DNA of 64,000 nt, from the NCBI GenBank assembly GCA_024235015.1, contig JACKNG010000004.1, positions 124,001-188,000 on the forward strand. The letters run 5' to 3'. This DNA is from Gammaproteobacteria bacterium (lineage in GTDB: Bacteria; Pseudomonadota; Gammaproteobacteria; Ga0077536). A program made the translations under genes and the position numbers. The notes beneath the pieces are model-generated. The model worked only from the letters and a program-made list of their open reading frames with translations, did no database searches and was not told where the DNA came from. Below, piece after piece: positions 55,489 to 64,000 of the stretch (the stretch's first letter is position 1; each line of letters opens with the position of its first letter).

Positions 55489-55935
55489 TTGGCCAGCCTG
55501 CTCGTCATCAACGGCCCCAACCTGAACCTGCTGGGGCTGCGCGAGCCCGACATCTACGGCCGCACCACCCTGGCCGACCTGGAAGCGCGGCTGATCGCCC
55601 GCGCCACGGCGCTCGGCCACGCGGCGGCCTGCTTCCAGGCCAACGGCGAAGGCGAACTGGTCAGCCGCATCCACCAGGCCGGGCGCGAGGGGGTGGCGTT
55701 CATCGTCATCAACCCCGGTGCCTACACGCACACCAGCGTGGCGCTGCGCGATGCCCTGCTCGGCGTCGCCATCCCGTTCATCGAGGTGCACATCTCGAAC
55801 GTCTTCGCGCGCGAGCCCTTTCGCCATCACTCCTACCTGTCGGACGTCGCGGTGGGGGTGATCTCGGGGCTCGGTCTCGGCGGCTACGAATTGGCCCTGC
55901 AGGCCGCCGCGGCCGCCGTCGACGAAACAACCTAG
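55489..55935 (+). CDS. aroQ: 3-dehydroquinate dehydratase type II
   Basis: 148-residue dodecameric enzyme of the shikimate pathway. [21 protein letters not shown] with the catalytic tyrosine, [17 protein letters not shown], and [23 protein letters not shown] at 55489 is preferred because GAGG at 55477-55480 is 8 nt upstream and the protein then starts right at the family N-terminus; an ORF from 55441 is longer but lacks support. A TGCTAGCGT (55442-55450) may be its extended -10. Confidence 0.94.
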   Translation: MASLLVINGPNLNLLGLREPDIYGRTTLADLEARLIARATALGHAAACFQANGEGELVSRIHQAGREGVAFIVINPGAYTHTSVALRDALLGVAIPFIEVHISNVFAREPFRHHSYLSDVAVGVISGLGLGGYELALQAAAAAVDETT

Positions 55936-55988
55936 AGCATAGACAAGGCCGCGCGGCCCGGACCGCGCCGGACCACAGGGGAACCGAG

Positions 55989-56447
55989 GTGGATATCAGG
56001 AAGGTCAAAAAACTCATCGAGCTGCTCGAAGAATCCGGCATCGCCGAGATCGAGATCCGCGAGGGCGAGGAGTCGGTACGCATCAGCCGCGGGGTCAGCG
56101 GCGCGGTCTACGCCCCGGCGCCGGCCTACGCGCCCCCGCCAGCGGCGCCGGCACCTGCCGCCGCGGCGCAGCCTGCCGCCGCCGAGAAGGGCGAGGCGCC
56201 GGGCGCACCCGAAGGCGCGGTGGTGGAATCGCCCATGGTCGGCACCTTCTACACCGCGCCGTCGCCGGAATCGCCGCCCTTCGTCACCGTCGGCCAGGCG
56301 GTCAAGCCGGGCGACACGCTGTGCATCATCGAGGCGATGAAGATCATGAATCCGATCGAGGCCGAGATCGGCGGCAAGGTCTCCGCCATCCTGGCCGACA
56401 ACGGCCACCCGGTCGAATACGGCCAACCCCTGTTCATCATCACCTGA
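55989..56447 (+). CDS. accB: Biotin carboxyl carrier protein of acetyl-CoA carboxylase
   Basis: 152 residues starting from GTG at 55989 ([20 protein letters not shown]). Helical N-terminus, Ala/Pro-rich mobile linker (about 40-75) and a C-terminal biotinyl domain with the thumb loop and the modified lysine in [14 protein letters not shown]. Co-transcribed with accC 9 nt downstream. It is the main client of the biotin made by the bio genes at 15.3-19.1 kb. Confidence 0.97.
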   Translation: MDIRKVKKLIELLEESGIAEIEIREGEESVRISRGVSGAVYAPAPAYAPPPAAPAPAAAAQPAAAEKGEAPGAPEGAVVESPMVGTFYTAPSPESPPFVTVGQAVKPGDTLCIIEAMKIMNPIEAEIGGKVSAILADNGHPVEYGQPLFIIT

Positions 56448-56456
56448 CCGCGCGCC

Positions 56457-57800
56457 ATGTTCGACAAAGTCGTCATCGCCAACCGCGGCGAAATCGCGCT
56501 CCGCGTCCTGCGCGCCTGCCGCGATCTCGGCATCAAGACCGTCGCCATCCATTCCTCGGCCGACCGTGACCTCAAGCACGTGCGCCTGGCCGACGAATCG
56601 GTGTGCATCGGGCCGCCGGCGCCAGCCGACAGCTACCTCAACATCCCGGCCGTGATCGCCGCCGCCGAGGTCGTCGATGCCGTTGCCATCCACCCGGGTT
56701 ACGGCTTCCTGTCGGAGAACGCCGACTTCGCCGAGCGTGTCGAGCAATCGGGCTTCGTGTTCATCGGCCCGCGGCCAGAGACCATGCGCCTGATGGGCGA
56801 CAAGCTCTCGGCCATCGCCGCGATGAAGGAAGCCGGCGTGCCCTGCGTGCCCGGTTCGGGCAAGTCGCTCGGCGACGACATCACCGAGAACGCCGCGCTC
56901 GCGCGCGCCATCGGCTACCCCGTGATCATCAAGGCCGCCGGCGGCGGCGGCGGGCGCGGCATGCGCGTGGTGCACAGCGAGGCGGGCCTGCGCAACGCCA
57001 TCGGCCTGACCAAGCGCGAGGCGGCGAGCGCGTTCCAGAACGATTCCGTGTACCTCGAGAAATTCCTCGAGCGCCCGCGCCACATCGAGTTCCAGGTGTT
57101 GGCCGATGCCCACGGCAACGTCATCCACCTCGGCGAACGCGACTGCTCCATGCAGCGCCGTCACCAGAAGATCATCGAGGAAGCGCCCGCACCCGGTATC
57201 GACGCGGCGACGCGTGCGCGCATGGGCGCGCTGTGCGTCGAGGCGTGCAAGCGCATCGGTTACCGCGGCGCCGGCACCTTCGAGTTCCTCTACGAGAACG
57301 GCGAGTTCTATTTCATCGAGATGAACACGCGCATCCAGGTCGAGCACCCGGTAACCGAGGCCATCACCGGGATCGATCTGGTCAAGCAGCAACTGCTGGT
57401 CGCCGCCGGCGAGAAGCTCGACATCGGCCAGGACGACATCGAGATCCACGGCCATGCCATCGAGTGCCGCATCAATGCCGAGGATGCCTATACCTTCCGG
57501 CCCTCGCCGGGGCCCATCACGGTCTACCACCCGGCCGGTGGACCGGGCGTGCGTATCGATTCGCACATCTATGCCGGCTACGTCGTGCCGCCGTACTACG
57601 ACTCGCTGATCGGCAAGCTCATCTGCCACGCCGAGGATCGCGACGCGGCGCTGACGCGCACCCAGAACGCGTTGACCGAGCTCGTCATCGAGGGCATCGA
57701 GACCAACATCCCGCTGCACATCGACCTCGTCTCGGACGCCGCCTTCCGCGCCGGCGGCACCGACATCCACTTCCTCGAACGGCGCCTGGGCCTGGTCTGA
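56457..57800 (+). CDS. accC: Biotin carboxylase subunit of acetyl-CoA carboxylase
   Basis: 447-residue ATP-grasp enzyme. [20 protein letters not shown] at the N-terminus, [16 protein letters not shown], Gly-rich ATP loop [52 protein letters not shown] and [12 protein letters not shown]. Full length. Confidence 0.98.
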   Translation: MFDKVVIANRGEIALRVLRACRDLGIKTVAIHSSADRDLKHVRLADESVCIGPPAPADSYLNIPAVIAAAEVVDAVAIHPGYGFLSENADFAERVEQSGFVFIGPRPETMRLMGDKLSAIAAMKEAGVPCVPGSGKSLGDDITENAALARAIGYPVIIKAAGGGGGRGMRVVHSEAGLRNAIGLTKREAASAFQNDSVYLEKFLERPRHIEFQVLADAHGNVIHLGERDCSMQRRHQKIIEEAPAPGIDAATRARMGALCVEACKRIGYRGAGTFEFLYENGEFYFIEMNTRIQVEHPVTEAITGIDLVKQQLLVAAGEKLDIGQDDIEIHGHAIECRINAEDAYTFRPSPGPITVYHPAGGPGVRIDSHIYAGYVVPPYYDSLIGKLICHAEDRDAALTRTQNALTELVIEGIETNIPLHIDLVSDAAFRAGGTDIHFLERRLGLV

Positions 57801-57866
57801 GCCGATGACGGTGTCGCCGCGTCCCGCCGGTGCGCCGCGGCGCCGGTCGCCGCGCGGCGCGCGTCG

Positions 57867-58745
57867 ATGAATGCCTGCTACGAGGTGCGCTTCGTCGTCG
57901 AGGCGGCCGCCTGGCCGGCCCTGGAAACCCTGCTCGACGAACTCGGCGCGCTGTCGCTGACCCAGAGCGAGGGCGACCGCGCGCTGTTCGCCGAACCCGG
58001 CAGTGACCCGGGCGAGCGCTGGGCGCGCTTCACCATCGAGGCCCTGTTCGACGATGCCACGCCGCGCGCGCAGGTGCTCGACCGGCTGCGCGACGCCCTG
58101 CCGCCCGGCGCTGCCCTCGACACCCGTGACATCGAGGGCACGGACTGGGCGGAGAACTGGAAGCGTCACTGGCAACCGCTGGTCTTCGGCGGTGGCCTGT
58201 GCGTGTGCCCGAGCTGGTGCGAAGCGCCGCCAGGGGTGCGCCACGTGTTGCAGATCGATCCGGGCCAGGCCTTCGGTACCGGCACCCACGAGACCACCGC
58301 GCTGTGCCTCGACTGGCTGGCCGCGGCCGGGCTCGAGCACTGCGACGTCATCGATTACGGCAGCGGCTCCGGGGTGCTCGCGCTGGCGGCCGCGGCGCTC
58401 GGCGCACGCGCGGTGTGGGCGGTGGACATCGACGACGCGGCCATCGCCACGGCGCGCGCCAACGTTCTCGCCAACGGCGCTGCCGGCGTGGTCGAGGTCG
58501 GCGGACCAGAGGTGGTCGCCGGGCGCGTGGCCGACGTGCTCGTCGCCAACATCCTGCTCGAACCCCTGCTCGCGCTGGGCGCGCGTTTGGCCGGCCTCGT
58601 CCATCCCGGCGGCCGCATTGCGCTGTCGGGCCTGCTGGTCGGCCAGGCCGACGCCGTGATCGCGGCCTACGCGGCCGACTTCGATCTCGCCCTGGCGGCG
58701 ACCCGCGGGGAGTGGGCGCTGCTCGCTGGCGCCCGCCGGCGCTGA
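57867..58745 (+). CDS. prmA: Ribosomal protein L11 methyltransferase
   Basis: 292 residues. N-terminal substrate-recognition domain (EVRFVVEAAAWPALETLLDE, GTDWAENWKRHWQPLVFGGG), then the methyltransferase domain with QIDPGQAFGTGTHETTALCL, VIDYGSGSGVLALAAAALGA and VLVANILLEPLLALGARLA. Methylates L11. Follows accC as in Pseudomonas-type order. Confidence 0.96.
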   Translation: MNACYEVRFVVEAAAWPALETLLDELGALSLTQSEGDRALFAEPGSDPGERWARFTIEALFDDATPRAQVLDRLRDALPPGAALDTRDIEGTDWAENWKRHWQPLVFGGGLCVCPSWCEAPPGVRHVLQIDPGQAFGTGTHETTALCLDWLAAAGLEHCDVIDYGSGSGVLALAAAALGARAVWAVDIDDAAIATARANVLANGAAGVVEVGGPEVVAGRVADVLVANILLEPLLALGARLAGLVHPGGRIALSGLLVGQADAVIAAYAADFDLALAATRGEWALLAGARRR

Positions 58746-58824
58746 GGCCGCGTCGGGGTGGCCAGGCGCGAGCGAACGGGGCATGCCGCCGCCGTCGCCG
58801 AACCGGCCCGGTGGCGCCGGCCTG

Positions 58825-58973
58825 CTGGCAGGCTGGTGAAGAACGTCGCGAGGAACATCGTGGGCAAGGCGCGGGCGAGACGAGGACCGGAATTTATGCG
58901 GATAACCGAGGACCGCAGGCGAGCACGCAACGCCGCCCACGACCTCCGCAGTAGTTTTTCACCAGCCTGCTAG
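58825..58973. repeat. 149-bp imperfect palindromic intergenic element
   Basis: The ends are CTGGCAGGCTGGTGAAGAA (58825-58843) and TTTTTCACCAGCCTGCTAG (58955-58973), inverted copies matching at 17 of 19 positions. Pairing continues inward, for example TCGTGGGC near 58858-58865 with GCCCACGA near 58935-58942. The right end, with following CTGCC, recurs at 26800-26823 before yidC. It looks like a palindromic repeat or non-autonomous element; its right end also supplies an extended -10 (TGCTAGACT) for the next gene. Confidence 0.7.
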
Positions 58974-59006
58974 ACTGCCGGCGGGGATGCCGGGGGGAAT
59001 GCAAGC

Positions 59007-60398
59007 ATGCTGACGCGATGTCCGAGCTGCGGCGCGTGGTTCCGCGTCCGCGCCGAGCACCTGAGCGTGGCCAACGGTTTCGTTACCTGCGGCGCTTGCG
59101 AGCACGTCTTCAACGCTCTCGCCAGCCTGGTCGAGGAGGCGGTGGCGCCAACGCCCGTTCGTCTCGCGCCGGAGTCGACACCGGGTGGGACGTCATTGCC
59201 GAGCGCCGCCAGTACGCCCGCGGCAGCCCGCGGCGCGCTCGCCGCGGCGAGCGATTCGCCGGCCGCGGACGTGCCGTCACCACCCGCCGCTTACAGCGAG
59301 CCGGCTGGCGCGGCCGCGCCCGCGGTTTCGCCGGCCGTGCCGGCGTCGAGTGCCCCGGCCGATGGGCCGGCCGTACCCCCCATGCCAGCCGCGGCGGCGC
59401 CGGCACCGCCGCCGTCGATGGCCGAGTCATCGGCCGTTGCTACCGAGGAGCCCGTGGCGCCGGCCGCGACCGACGTGCCGTCGCCGGCCGCTGCCGCCGA
59501 GGCGCCTCCGGCACGGGCCGAAGCGGTCACCGCTGAACCACCGCTGCCGCCGCTGCCCGCGTCCGGGCCATTCCCGCCTGCCGATTCGACGCCGCCCGGA
59601 AGTGCGCCGGGCACGCCAGCGGATGGGCCCGTCCAACCCGCCGCGGCGGCTGCCGGCGACACGCCGGGTGGCGCTGAAGACGCGGCGCTCGAAGCGGCCC
59701 CGCCGCGCACCGCGACCTTGAGCGACGCCGAACACGCCATCCTCTTCACCGCCCCGGGCAGTGCCGAGGACGACGATGACGACGGCGACCCGATGGCGGC
59801 GCCCGCGCCGGACGTCGAGGATCGCACCGAGCCGCCGGATCCCGGCCCGGCCGCGGCCGAACCGGCGGTGCCCGATCTCCTGCGCGCCGAGCTGGCCGCC
59901 CTCGAGCGGGCGAAGCGGCCGCGGCGCCGGCGCTGGCCGTGGGCGGCGAGCGTGGGCGTACTCGCCGTCGTCCTCGCCGCGCAGGGCGCCTTCCTCGCCC
60001 GCGCGACGATCACCTCCGCGCTGCCGGCCACTGCGTCGTGGTTCGCCCAGGCCTGCGCCTGGCTCGGCTGCCGTGGCCCGGCCGCCGCGCGCCCGGCGAA
60101 CAGCGTGCAGCTCGCCGCGCGCGACGTGCGCGAACACCCGCAGTACCGTGACGCGCTGCTGGTCAACGCCACCCTGGTCAACGAGGCCGAGGTGCCGACA
60201 CCCTTCCCGGTCATCGAGTTGACCCTGCACGATGCCACCGGCCGGATCGTCGGGCAGCGGCGCTTCGCGCCGGACGAATATCTCGATCACAGCATCGACG
60301 CCGCCGCCGGCATGACGCCCGGTCAGCCGGTCTACGTCGTGCTCGAACTCGGTGGCGACGCCGCGCGCGCGAGCAGCTTCGAGTTCTCCTTTCTCTGA
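59007..60398 (+). CDS. DUF3426 membrane protein with N-terminal MJ0042-type zinc ribbon
   Basis: 463 residues. Zinc ribbon RCPSCGAWFRVRAEHL with CGACEHVFNAL at residues 4-37, a long Ala/Pro low-complexity linker (about 45-275), one TM (PWAASVGVLAVVLAAQGAFL) and a C-terminal DUF3426 domain (NATLVNEAEVPTPFPVIELT, GRIVGQRRFAPDEYL). Found between prmA and dusB in Gammaproteobacteria; function unknown. The cytoplasmic ribbon and periplasmic domain suggest signalling across the membrane (inference). Confidence 0.88.
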   Translation: MLTRCPSCGAWFRVRAEHLSVANGFVTCGACEHVFNALASLVEEAVAPTPVRLAPESTPGGTSLPSAASTPAAARGALAAASDSPAADVPSPPAAYSEPAGAAAPAVSPAVPASSAPADGPAVPPMPAAAAPAPPPSMAESSAVATEEPVAPAATDVPSPAAAAEAPPARAEAVTAEPPLPPLPASGPFPPADSTPPGSAPGTPADGPVQPAAAAAGDTPGGAEDAALEAAPPRTATLSDAEHAILFTAPGSAEDDDDDGDPMAAPAPDVEDRTEPPDPGPAAAEPAVPDLLRAELAALERAKRPRRRRWPWAASVGVLAVVLAAQGAFLARATITSALPATASWFAQACAWLGCRGPAAARPANSVQLAARDVREHPQYRDALLVNATLVNEAEVPTPFPVIELTLHDATGRIVGQRRFAPDEYLDHSIDAAAGMTPGQPVYVVLELGGDAARASSFEFSFL

Positions 60399-60594
60399 TC
60401 GCGAGGCCCGCCGCGGCCTTCCGATGCCGCGGCATTGTGGCTATCATCGGCCCTCGCACGGACGGCACCGGGGGAGCGGCGCCGGCCCGGCCACCTGACC
60501 AGTTCGATACCTGTCGGATTCCCTCGAGCGGCCGCCCGTCGGGCGACAGGGTGTGATCTCCCCGGACGACGGCACGGCCAGCGCACAGAGCAGG

Positions 60595-61572
60595 ATGAAC
60601 ATCGGCACATTCACCTTCGACCAGCCCGTGGCGCTCGCGCCCATGGCCGGCGTGTCCGACCGACCCCTGCGCGTGCTCGCGCGCCGCTTCGGTGCCGATT
60701 ACGCAGTGACCGAGATGGTCAGCGCGCAGACCCATTTGTGGGACAGCCGCAAGACGCGCCCGCGGCTCGACATGACCGGCGAAGCCGCGCCGCGCATCGT
60801 CCAGATCGCGGGGGGCGAACCGCGCCTGCTGGCCGCTGCCGCCCGTGCCGCCGCCGACCTCGGCGCCGACATCGTCGACATCAACATGGGCTGCCCGGCG
60901 AAAAAGGTGCTCGATCGCCAGGCCGGCTCCGCGCTGCTGCGCGACGAGGCCCTGGTCGGCGCGATCCTCGACGCCGTCGTCGCCGCGGTCGACGTGCCGG
61001 TCACACTCAAGATGCGCACCGGCTGGAGCCCGGCCGAGCGCAACGGTGTGCGCATCGCGCGCCTGGCCGAGGGTGCCGGCGTCGCCGCGCTCACCGTGCA
61101 CGGCCGCACCCGCGCGTGTGCGTTCCGCGGCCGTGCCGAGTACGCCACCATCGCCGCCATCAAGCAGGCGGTCGCCATCCCGGTGATCGCCAACGGCGAC
61201 ATCACCACCGCGGCAGAGGCCCGGCAGGTGCTGGCCGAGAGCGGCGCCGACGGCCTCATGATCGGCCGCGCCGCGCGCGGACGGCCGTGGATCTTCGGCG
61301 CCATCAAGGCCGCACTGGCCGGGCGCGACTGGCAGCCGCCACCGGCGAGCGTGCGCATCGCGGTGATGCGCGAACACCTCGTGGCGCTGCACGAACATTA
61401 CGGTGTCGCCAGCGGCCTGCGCATCGCGCGCAAGCACGTCGGCTGGTACCTGGAGGATTTCGCCAATGGCGCGGCCTGGCGGCAGCGCTTCGTGCGGCTC
61501 GACACCGCCGCCGCGCAGCTCGCGCTTCTCGACCAACTCGCCGCCGTGACGGCCTGGCAGGACGCCGCATGA
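60595..61572 (+). CDS. dusB: tRNA-dihydrouridine synthase B
   Basis: 325-residue FMN-dependent TIM barrel reducing uridines of tRNA. VALAPMAGVSDRPLRVLA, EMVSAQ, DINMGCPAKKVLDRQAGSAL with the catalytic cysteine, TVHGRTRACAFRGRAEY and GRAARGRPWIFG. ATG at 60595 aligns with family starts (E. coli 321); an in-frame GTG at 60553 is an alternative. Stop overlaps fis by 4 nt, the conserved dusB-fis operon. Confidence 0.96.
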   Translation: MNIGTFTFDQPVALAPMAGVSDRPLRVLARRFGADYAVTEMVSAQTHLWDSRKTRPRLDMTGEAAPRIVQIAGGEPRLLAAAARAAADLGADIVDINMGCPAKKVLDRQAGSALLRDEALVGAILDAVVAAVDVPVTLKMRTGWSPAERNGVRIARLAEGAGVAALTVHGRTRACAFRGRAEYATIAAIKQAVAIPVIANGDITTAAEARQVLAESGADGLMIGRAARGRPWIFGAIKAALAGRDWQPPPASVRIAVMREHLVALHEHYGVASGLRIARKHVGWYLEDFANGAAWRQRFVRLDTAAAQLALLDQLAAVTAWQDAA

Positions 61573-61823
61573 GCGCGGCCGGCAAGCACGGCGAACAACC
61601 GTTGTGCGAACTGGTGCGCGACTCGCTCGAGCGTTACTTCGCCGACCTCAACGGCGAAGATCCGGTCAACCTCCACGAGCTGGTCATCTCGCAGGTCGAA
61701 CGGCCCTTGCTCGAAGTCGTGCTGCGCGAGACGCGCGGCAACATCTCGCGCGCCGCGCAGCTGCTCGGCATGAACCGCGCCACCTTGCGCGCGCGGCTGA
61801 ACAAGTACCAGCTCAAGCCGTGA
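61569..61823 (+). CDS. fis: Factor for inversion stimulation, nucleoid protein Fis
   Basis: 84-residue DNA-bending protein. N-terminal dimer helices (CELVRDSLERYFADLNGEDP) and C-terminal helix-turn-helix (GNISRAAQLLGMNRATLRAR). Translation is coupled to dusB by an ATGA overlap. Shorter than E. coli Fis (98) at the N-terminus. Confidence 0.95.
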   Translation: MSAAGKHGEQPLCELVRDSLERYFADLNGEDPVNLHELVISQVERPLLEVVLRETRGNISRAAQLLGMNRATLRARLNKYQLKP

Positions 61824-61853
61824 GCCGGCGGTGAGCGCGCGCCGGCCGCGCGC

Positions 61854-61866
61854 CCTGCTACGCTGC
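61854..61866 (+). promoter_or_regulatory. Candidate purH promoter (extended -10)
   Basis: CCTGCTACGCTGC contains TGC-TACGCT, closely matching CCTGCTAGRCTGCC found before yidC and the DUF3426 gene. It lies about 95 nt before the purH ATG. Confidence 0.35.
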
Positions 61867-61958
61867 GGCCTTCGGCGGCAGCGCCCGCCGGTGCACCCGC
61901 GGCAGCGCGCACCGGCCGCAACCGATTTGCATCACTCCGACAATCTCCGCAGGCGGAC

Positions 61959-63545
61959 ATGAACGAAGAAACCGACACCACCCCCGTCAAGGCCTGGGCG
62001 CTGATGAGCGTCTCCGACAAGCGCGGCCTGGCCGCGCTGGCGCAGGCGCTGGTCGACGCCGGCTACGGCATTCTCTCCACCGGCGGCTCGGCGAAGCTGC
62101 TGCGCGAGGCCGGCATCGCGGTGCGCGACGTCGCCGAGCACACCGGCGTCGCCGAGATGATGGAAGGACGGGTCAAGACCCTGCACCCCAAAGTGCACGG
62201 CGGCATCCTCGCGCGCCGCGGCACCGACGACGCGGTGATGACCAGGCACGGCATCGAACCCATCGATCTCGTCGTCGTCAATCTCTATCCCTTCGAGCAG
62301 ACCATCGCGCGCCGCGACTGCACGCTCGACGAGGCGGTCGAGAACATCGACATCGGCGGGCCGGCGATGCTGCGCGCGGCGGCCAAGAACCACGCCCATG
62401 TCGCCGTCGTGTGCGACCCGGCGGACTACCCGTTGATCAAGGAGGAGGTCGCGCGGTCCGGTGCGGTCAGCGCGCCGACCCGCTACCGCCTCGCGACCAA
62501 GGCCTTCGCCCACACCGCGCATTACGACCGCGCCATCTCGACTTTCCTCAGCGCGCGCACCGGCGCCGAACCGGAACCCTTCCCGGGCCAGCTCGACATC
62601 CGCGTCAGCCTCAAGCAGACGCTGCGCTACGGCGAGAACCCGCACCAGCGCGCGGCGTTCTACGTCGACGGCGACGCCGCGCCGGGCACGCTCGCCGGCG
62701 CCGAGCAACTGCAGGGCAAGGAACTCTCCTACAACAACATCGCCGATACCGACGCCGCGCTCGACTGCGTGCGTTCGTTCCGCGAACCGGCCTGCGTCAT
62801 CGTCAAGCACGCCAATCCCTGCGGCGTGGCCGAGGCACGCGAACTCGCCGAGGCCTACGAGTCGGCTTATGCCACCGACCCGACCTCGGCCTTCGGCGGC
62901 ATCATCGCGCTCAACCGCGAACTCGACGCCACGCTGGCCAGGACCATCGTCGAACGCCAGTTCGTCGAGGTCATCATCGCGCCGTCAGTGGCGGCCGACG
63001 CACGCCCGGTGCTCGAGACCAAGCAGAACGTGCGCGTGCTCGTCACCGGCGAGTGGCCGGCCGACCCGCTGCGCCAGCTCGAGTACAAGCGCGTGGCCGG
63101 CGGGCTGCTGGTACAGGATCGCGACTTCGCCGCGCAGACCATCGCTGCCGGTTCGCTGAAGACGGTGACCAGGCGCACGCCGAGCATGGACGAGCTGCGC
63201 GACCTCATCTTCGCCTGGCGCGTGGTTGCCTGCGTGAAATCGAACGCCATCGTCTATGCGCGCGATCGCCGTACCATCGGCATCGGCGCCGGGCAGATGA
63301 GCCGCGTCTACAGCGCGCGCATCGCCGCCATCAAGGCGGCCGACGAGGGCCTCGAGGTGAAGGGTTCGGTGATGGCCTCGGATGCCTTCTTCCCGTTTCG
63401 CGACACCATCGACCAGGCCGCCGAAGTCGGCATCCGCGCGGTCATCCAGCCGGGCGGCTCGATGCGCGACGCGGAAGTGATCGCCGCGGCCGACGAGCAC
63501 GACCTGGCCATGGTCTTCACCGGCGAACGCCATTTCCGCCACTGA
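61959..63545 (+). CDS. purH: Bifunctional AICAR transformylase/IMP cyclohydrolase
   Basis: 528 residues completing IMP synthesis. N-terminal cyclohydrolase domain ([50 protein letters not shown]) and C-terminal transformylase domain with [45 protein letters not shown] and [11 protein letters not shown]. Precedes purD, the usual pair. Confidence 0.98.
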   Translation: MNEETDTTPVKAWALMSVSDKRGLAALAQALVDAGYGILSTGGSAKLLREAGIAVRDVAEHTGVAEMMEGRVKTLHPKVHGGILARRGTDDAVMTRHGIEPIDLVVVNLYPFEQTIARRDCTLDEAVENIDIGGPAMLRAAAKNHAHVAVVCDPADYPLIKEEVARSGAVSAPTRYRLATKAFAHTAHYDRAISTFLSARTGAEPEPFPGQLDIRVSLKQTLRYGENPHQRAAFYVDGDAAPGTLAGAEQLQGKELSYNNIADTDAALDCVRSFREPACVIVKHANPCGVAEARELAEAYESAYATDPTSAFGGIIALNRELDATLARTIVERQFVEVIIAPSVAADARPVLETKQNVRVLVTGEWPADPLRQLEYKRVAGGLLVQDRDFAAQTIAAGSLKTVTRRTPSMDELRDLIFAWRVVACVKSNAIVYARDRRTIGIGAGQMSRVYSARIAAIKAADEGLEVKGSVMASDAFFPFRDTIDQAAEVGIRAVIQPGGSMRDAEVIAAADEHDLAMVFTGERHFRH

Positions 63546-63569
63546 GCGCCGCGCGCCGCACCGCGGCGC
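63546..63569. repeat. purH-purD intergenic hairpin
   Basis: Eight-bp arms GCGCCGCG and CGCGGCGC with an 8-nt loop right after the purH stop. No T-tract, so more likely an RNA stability or attenuation structure than a terminator. Confidence 0.4.
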
Positions 63570-63588
63570 GACGGTCGGGATGCAACAC

Positions 63589-64000
63589 ATGAAGGTTCTC
63601 ATCATCGGCGGCGGTGGCCGCGAACATGCCCTGGCCTGGAAGTGCGCGCAGTCGCCGCGGGTGGAACGCGTCTACTGTGCGCCCGGCAACGCCGGTACCG
63701 CGCGCGAAGCGCAGGTCGAGAACGTCGCCATCGGTGCCGAGGACAGCGGCGCGCTGGTCGATTTCGCGCGCGACAACGCTGTCGGGCTGACCATCGTCGG
63801 CCCCGAGGCGCCGCTCGTCGCCGGTGTCGTCGACGCTTTCGACGCCGCGGGGTTGAAATGCTTCGGCCCGCCGCAGGCTGCCGCCGTGCTCGAAGCCTCC
63901 AAGGCCTACACCAAGGACTTCCTCGCCCGCCATCGCATCCCGACTGCCGGTTACGCTGTGTTCGAAGCCCTCGACGAAGCCCTCGCCCACATCGATGCGC
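63589..64000 (+). CDS. purD: Phosphoribosylamine-glycine ligase (5' part)
   Basis: The first 137 codons of the ATP-grasp enzyme that joins glycine to phosphoribosylamine; the gene runs past the window. [45 protein letters not shown] and [20 protein letters not shown] are family hallmarks. ATG at 63589 aligns with family starts; an in-frame ATG at 63580 is also possible. Confidence 0.96.
   Translation, partial: MKVLIIGGGGREHALAWKCAQSPRVERVYCAPGNAGTAREAQVENVAIGAEDSGALVDFARDNAVGLTIVGPEAPLVAGVVDAFDAAGLKCFGPPQAAAVLEASKAYTKDFLARHRIPTAGYAVFEALDEALAHIDA

Noticed and set aside
55932..58940. A minus-strand open frame of about 1000 codons
   Set aside because: Antisense to accB, accC and prmA, all unmistakable; same GC-bias artefact.

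Overview
The window is GC-rich, densely packed bacterial chromosome. Every conserved block has gammaproteobacterial gene order: ftsY-ftsE-ftsX-rpoH, bioB-F-C-D beside comF, dnaA-dnaN-recF-gyrB facing rpmH-rnpA-yidC-mnmE, glnE-ilvE beside lipopolysaccharide glycosyltransferases, and cutA-dsbD-tlpA-aroQ-accB-accC-prmA-(DUF3426)-dusB-fis-purH-purD. A complete aa3-type cytochrome c oxidase operon points to aerobic respiration. I cannot place the organism below class. No rRNA, tRNA, CRISPR array, transposase or phage gene is visible.

Layout. 1-2259: a pair of M16 peptidase subunits (minus strand). 2592-6090: ftsY, ftsE, ftsX and rpoH, with a perfect CIRCE operator between ftsX and rpoH. 6209-14672: a cytochrome oxidase structural and assembly cluster (coxB, coxA, a 37-residue assembly protein, ctaG, coxC, then surf1, an SCO-like CxxxC protein, ctaA, cyoE and an unknown membrane protein). 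14857-19053: a DUF2244 protein and the biotin genes, without bioH. 19107-29985: the replication-origin region. dnaA, dnaN, recF and gyrB run left and rpmH, rnpA, yidC and mnmE run right, so transcription diverges from about 24.4-26.1 kb. This region holds DnaA boxes, an AT-rich stretch and two ParB-type parS palindromes inside recF. 29982-41238: a lipopolysaccharide or cell-surface glycan cluster (two GT9, two GT4, an ELM1-family protein), interrupted by a sulfotransferase, an old-yellow-enzyme homologue and a SnoaL-like protein, and ending at ilvE and glnE.

42802-52059 is the most unusual part, an accessory redox island. A [4Fe-4S] molybdopterin oxidoreductase and a fused FAD/NAD(P)H/2x[4Fe-4S] reductase (plus strand, 4-nt overlap) converge on a minus-strand operon. 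That operon encodes a membrane di-iron hydroxylase of the AlkB/XylM type, its 2Fe-2S/FAD reductase and a BisC/DMSO-reductase-like molybdoenzyme. A luciferase-like flavin monooxygenase is divergent from this operon. Repeated or palindromic operator-like sequences lie in the promoter region between them. The substrate is unknown.

52076-64000 returns to core genes: fxsA, cutA, dsbD, tlpA, aroQ, accB, accC, prmA, a zinc-ribbon membrane protein, dusB, fis, purH and the start of purD. A 149-bp imperfect palindrome lies upstream of the zinc-ribbon gene, and one end of it recurs upstream of yidC. Several likely promoters share an extended -10 of the form TGCTANNNT.
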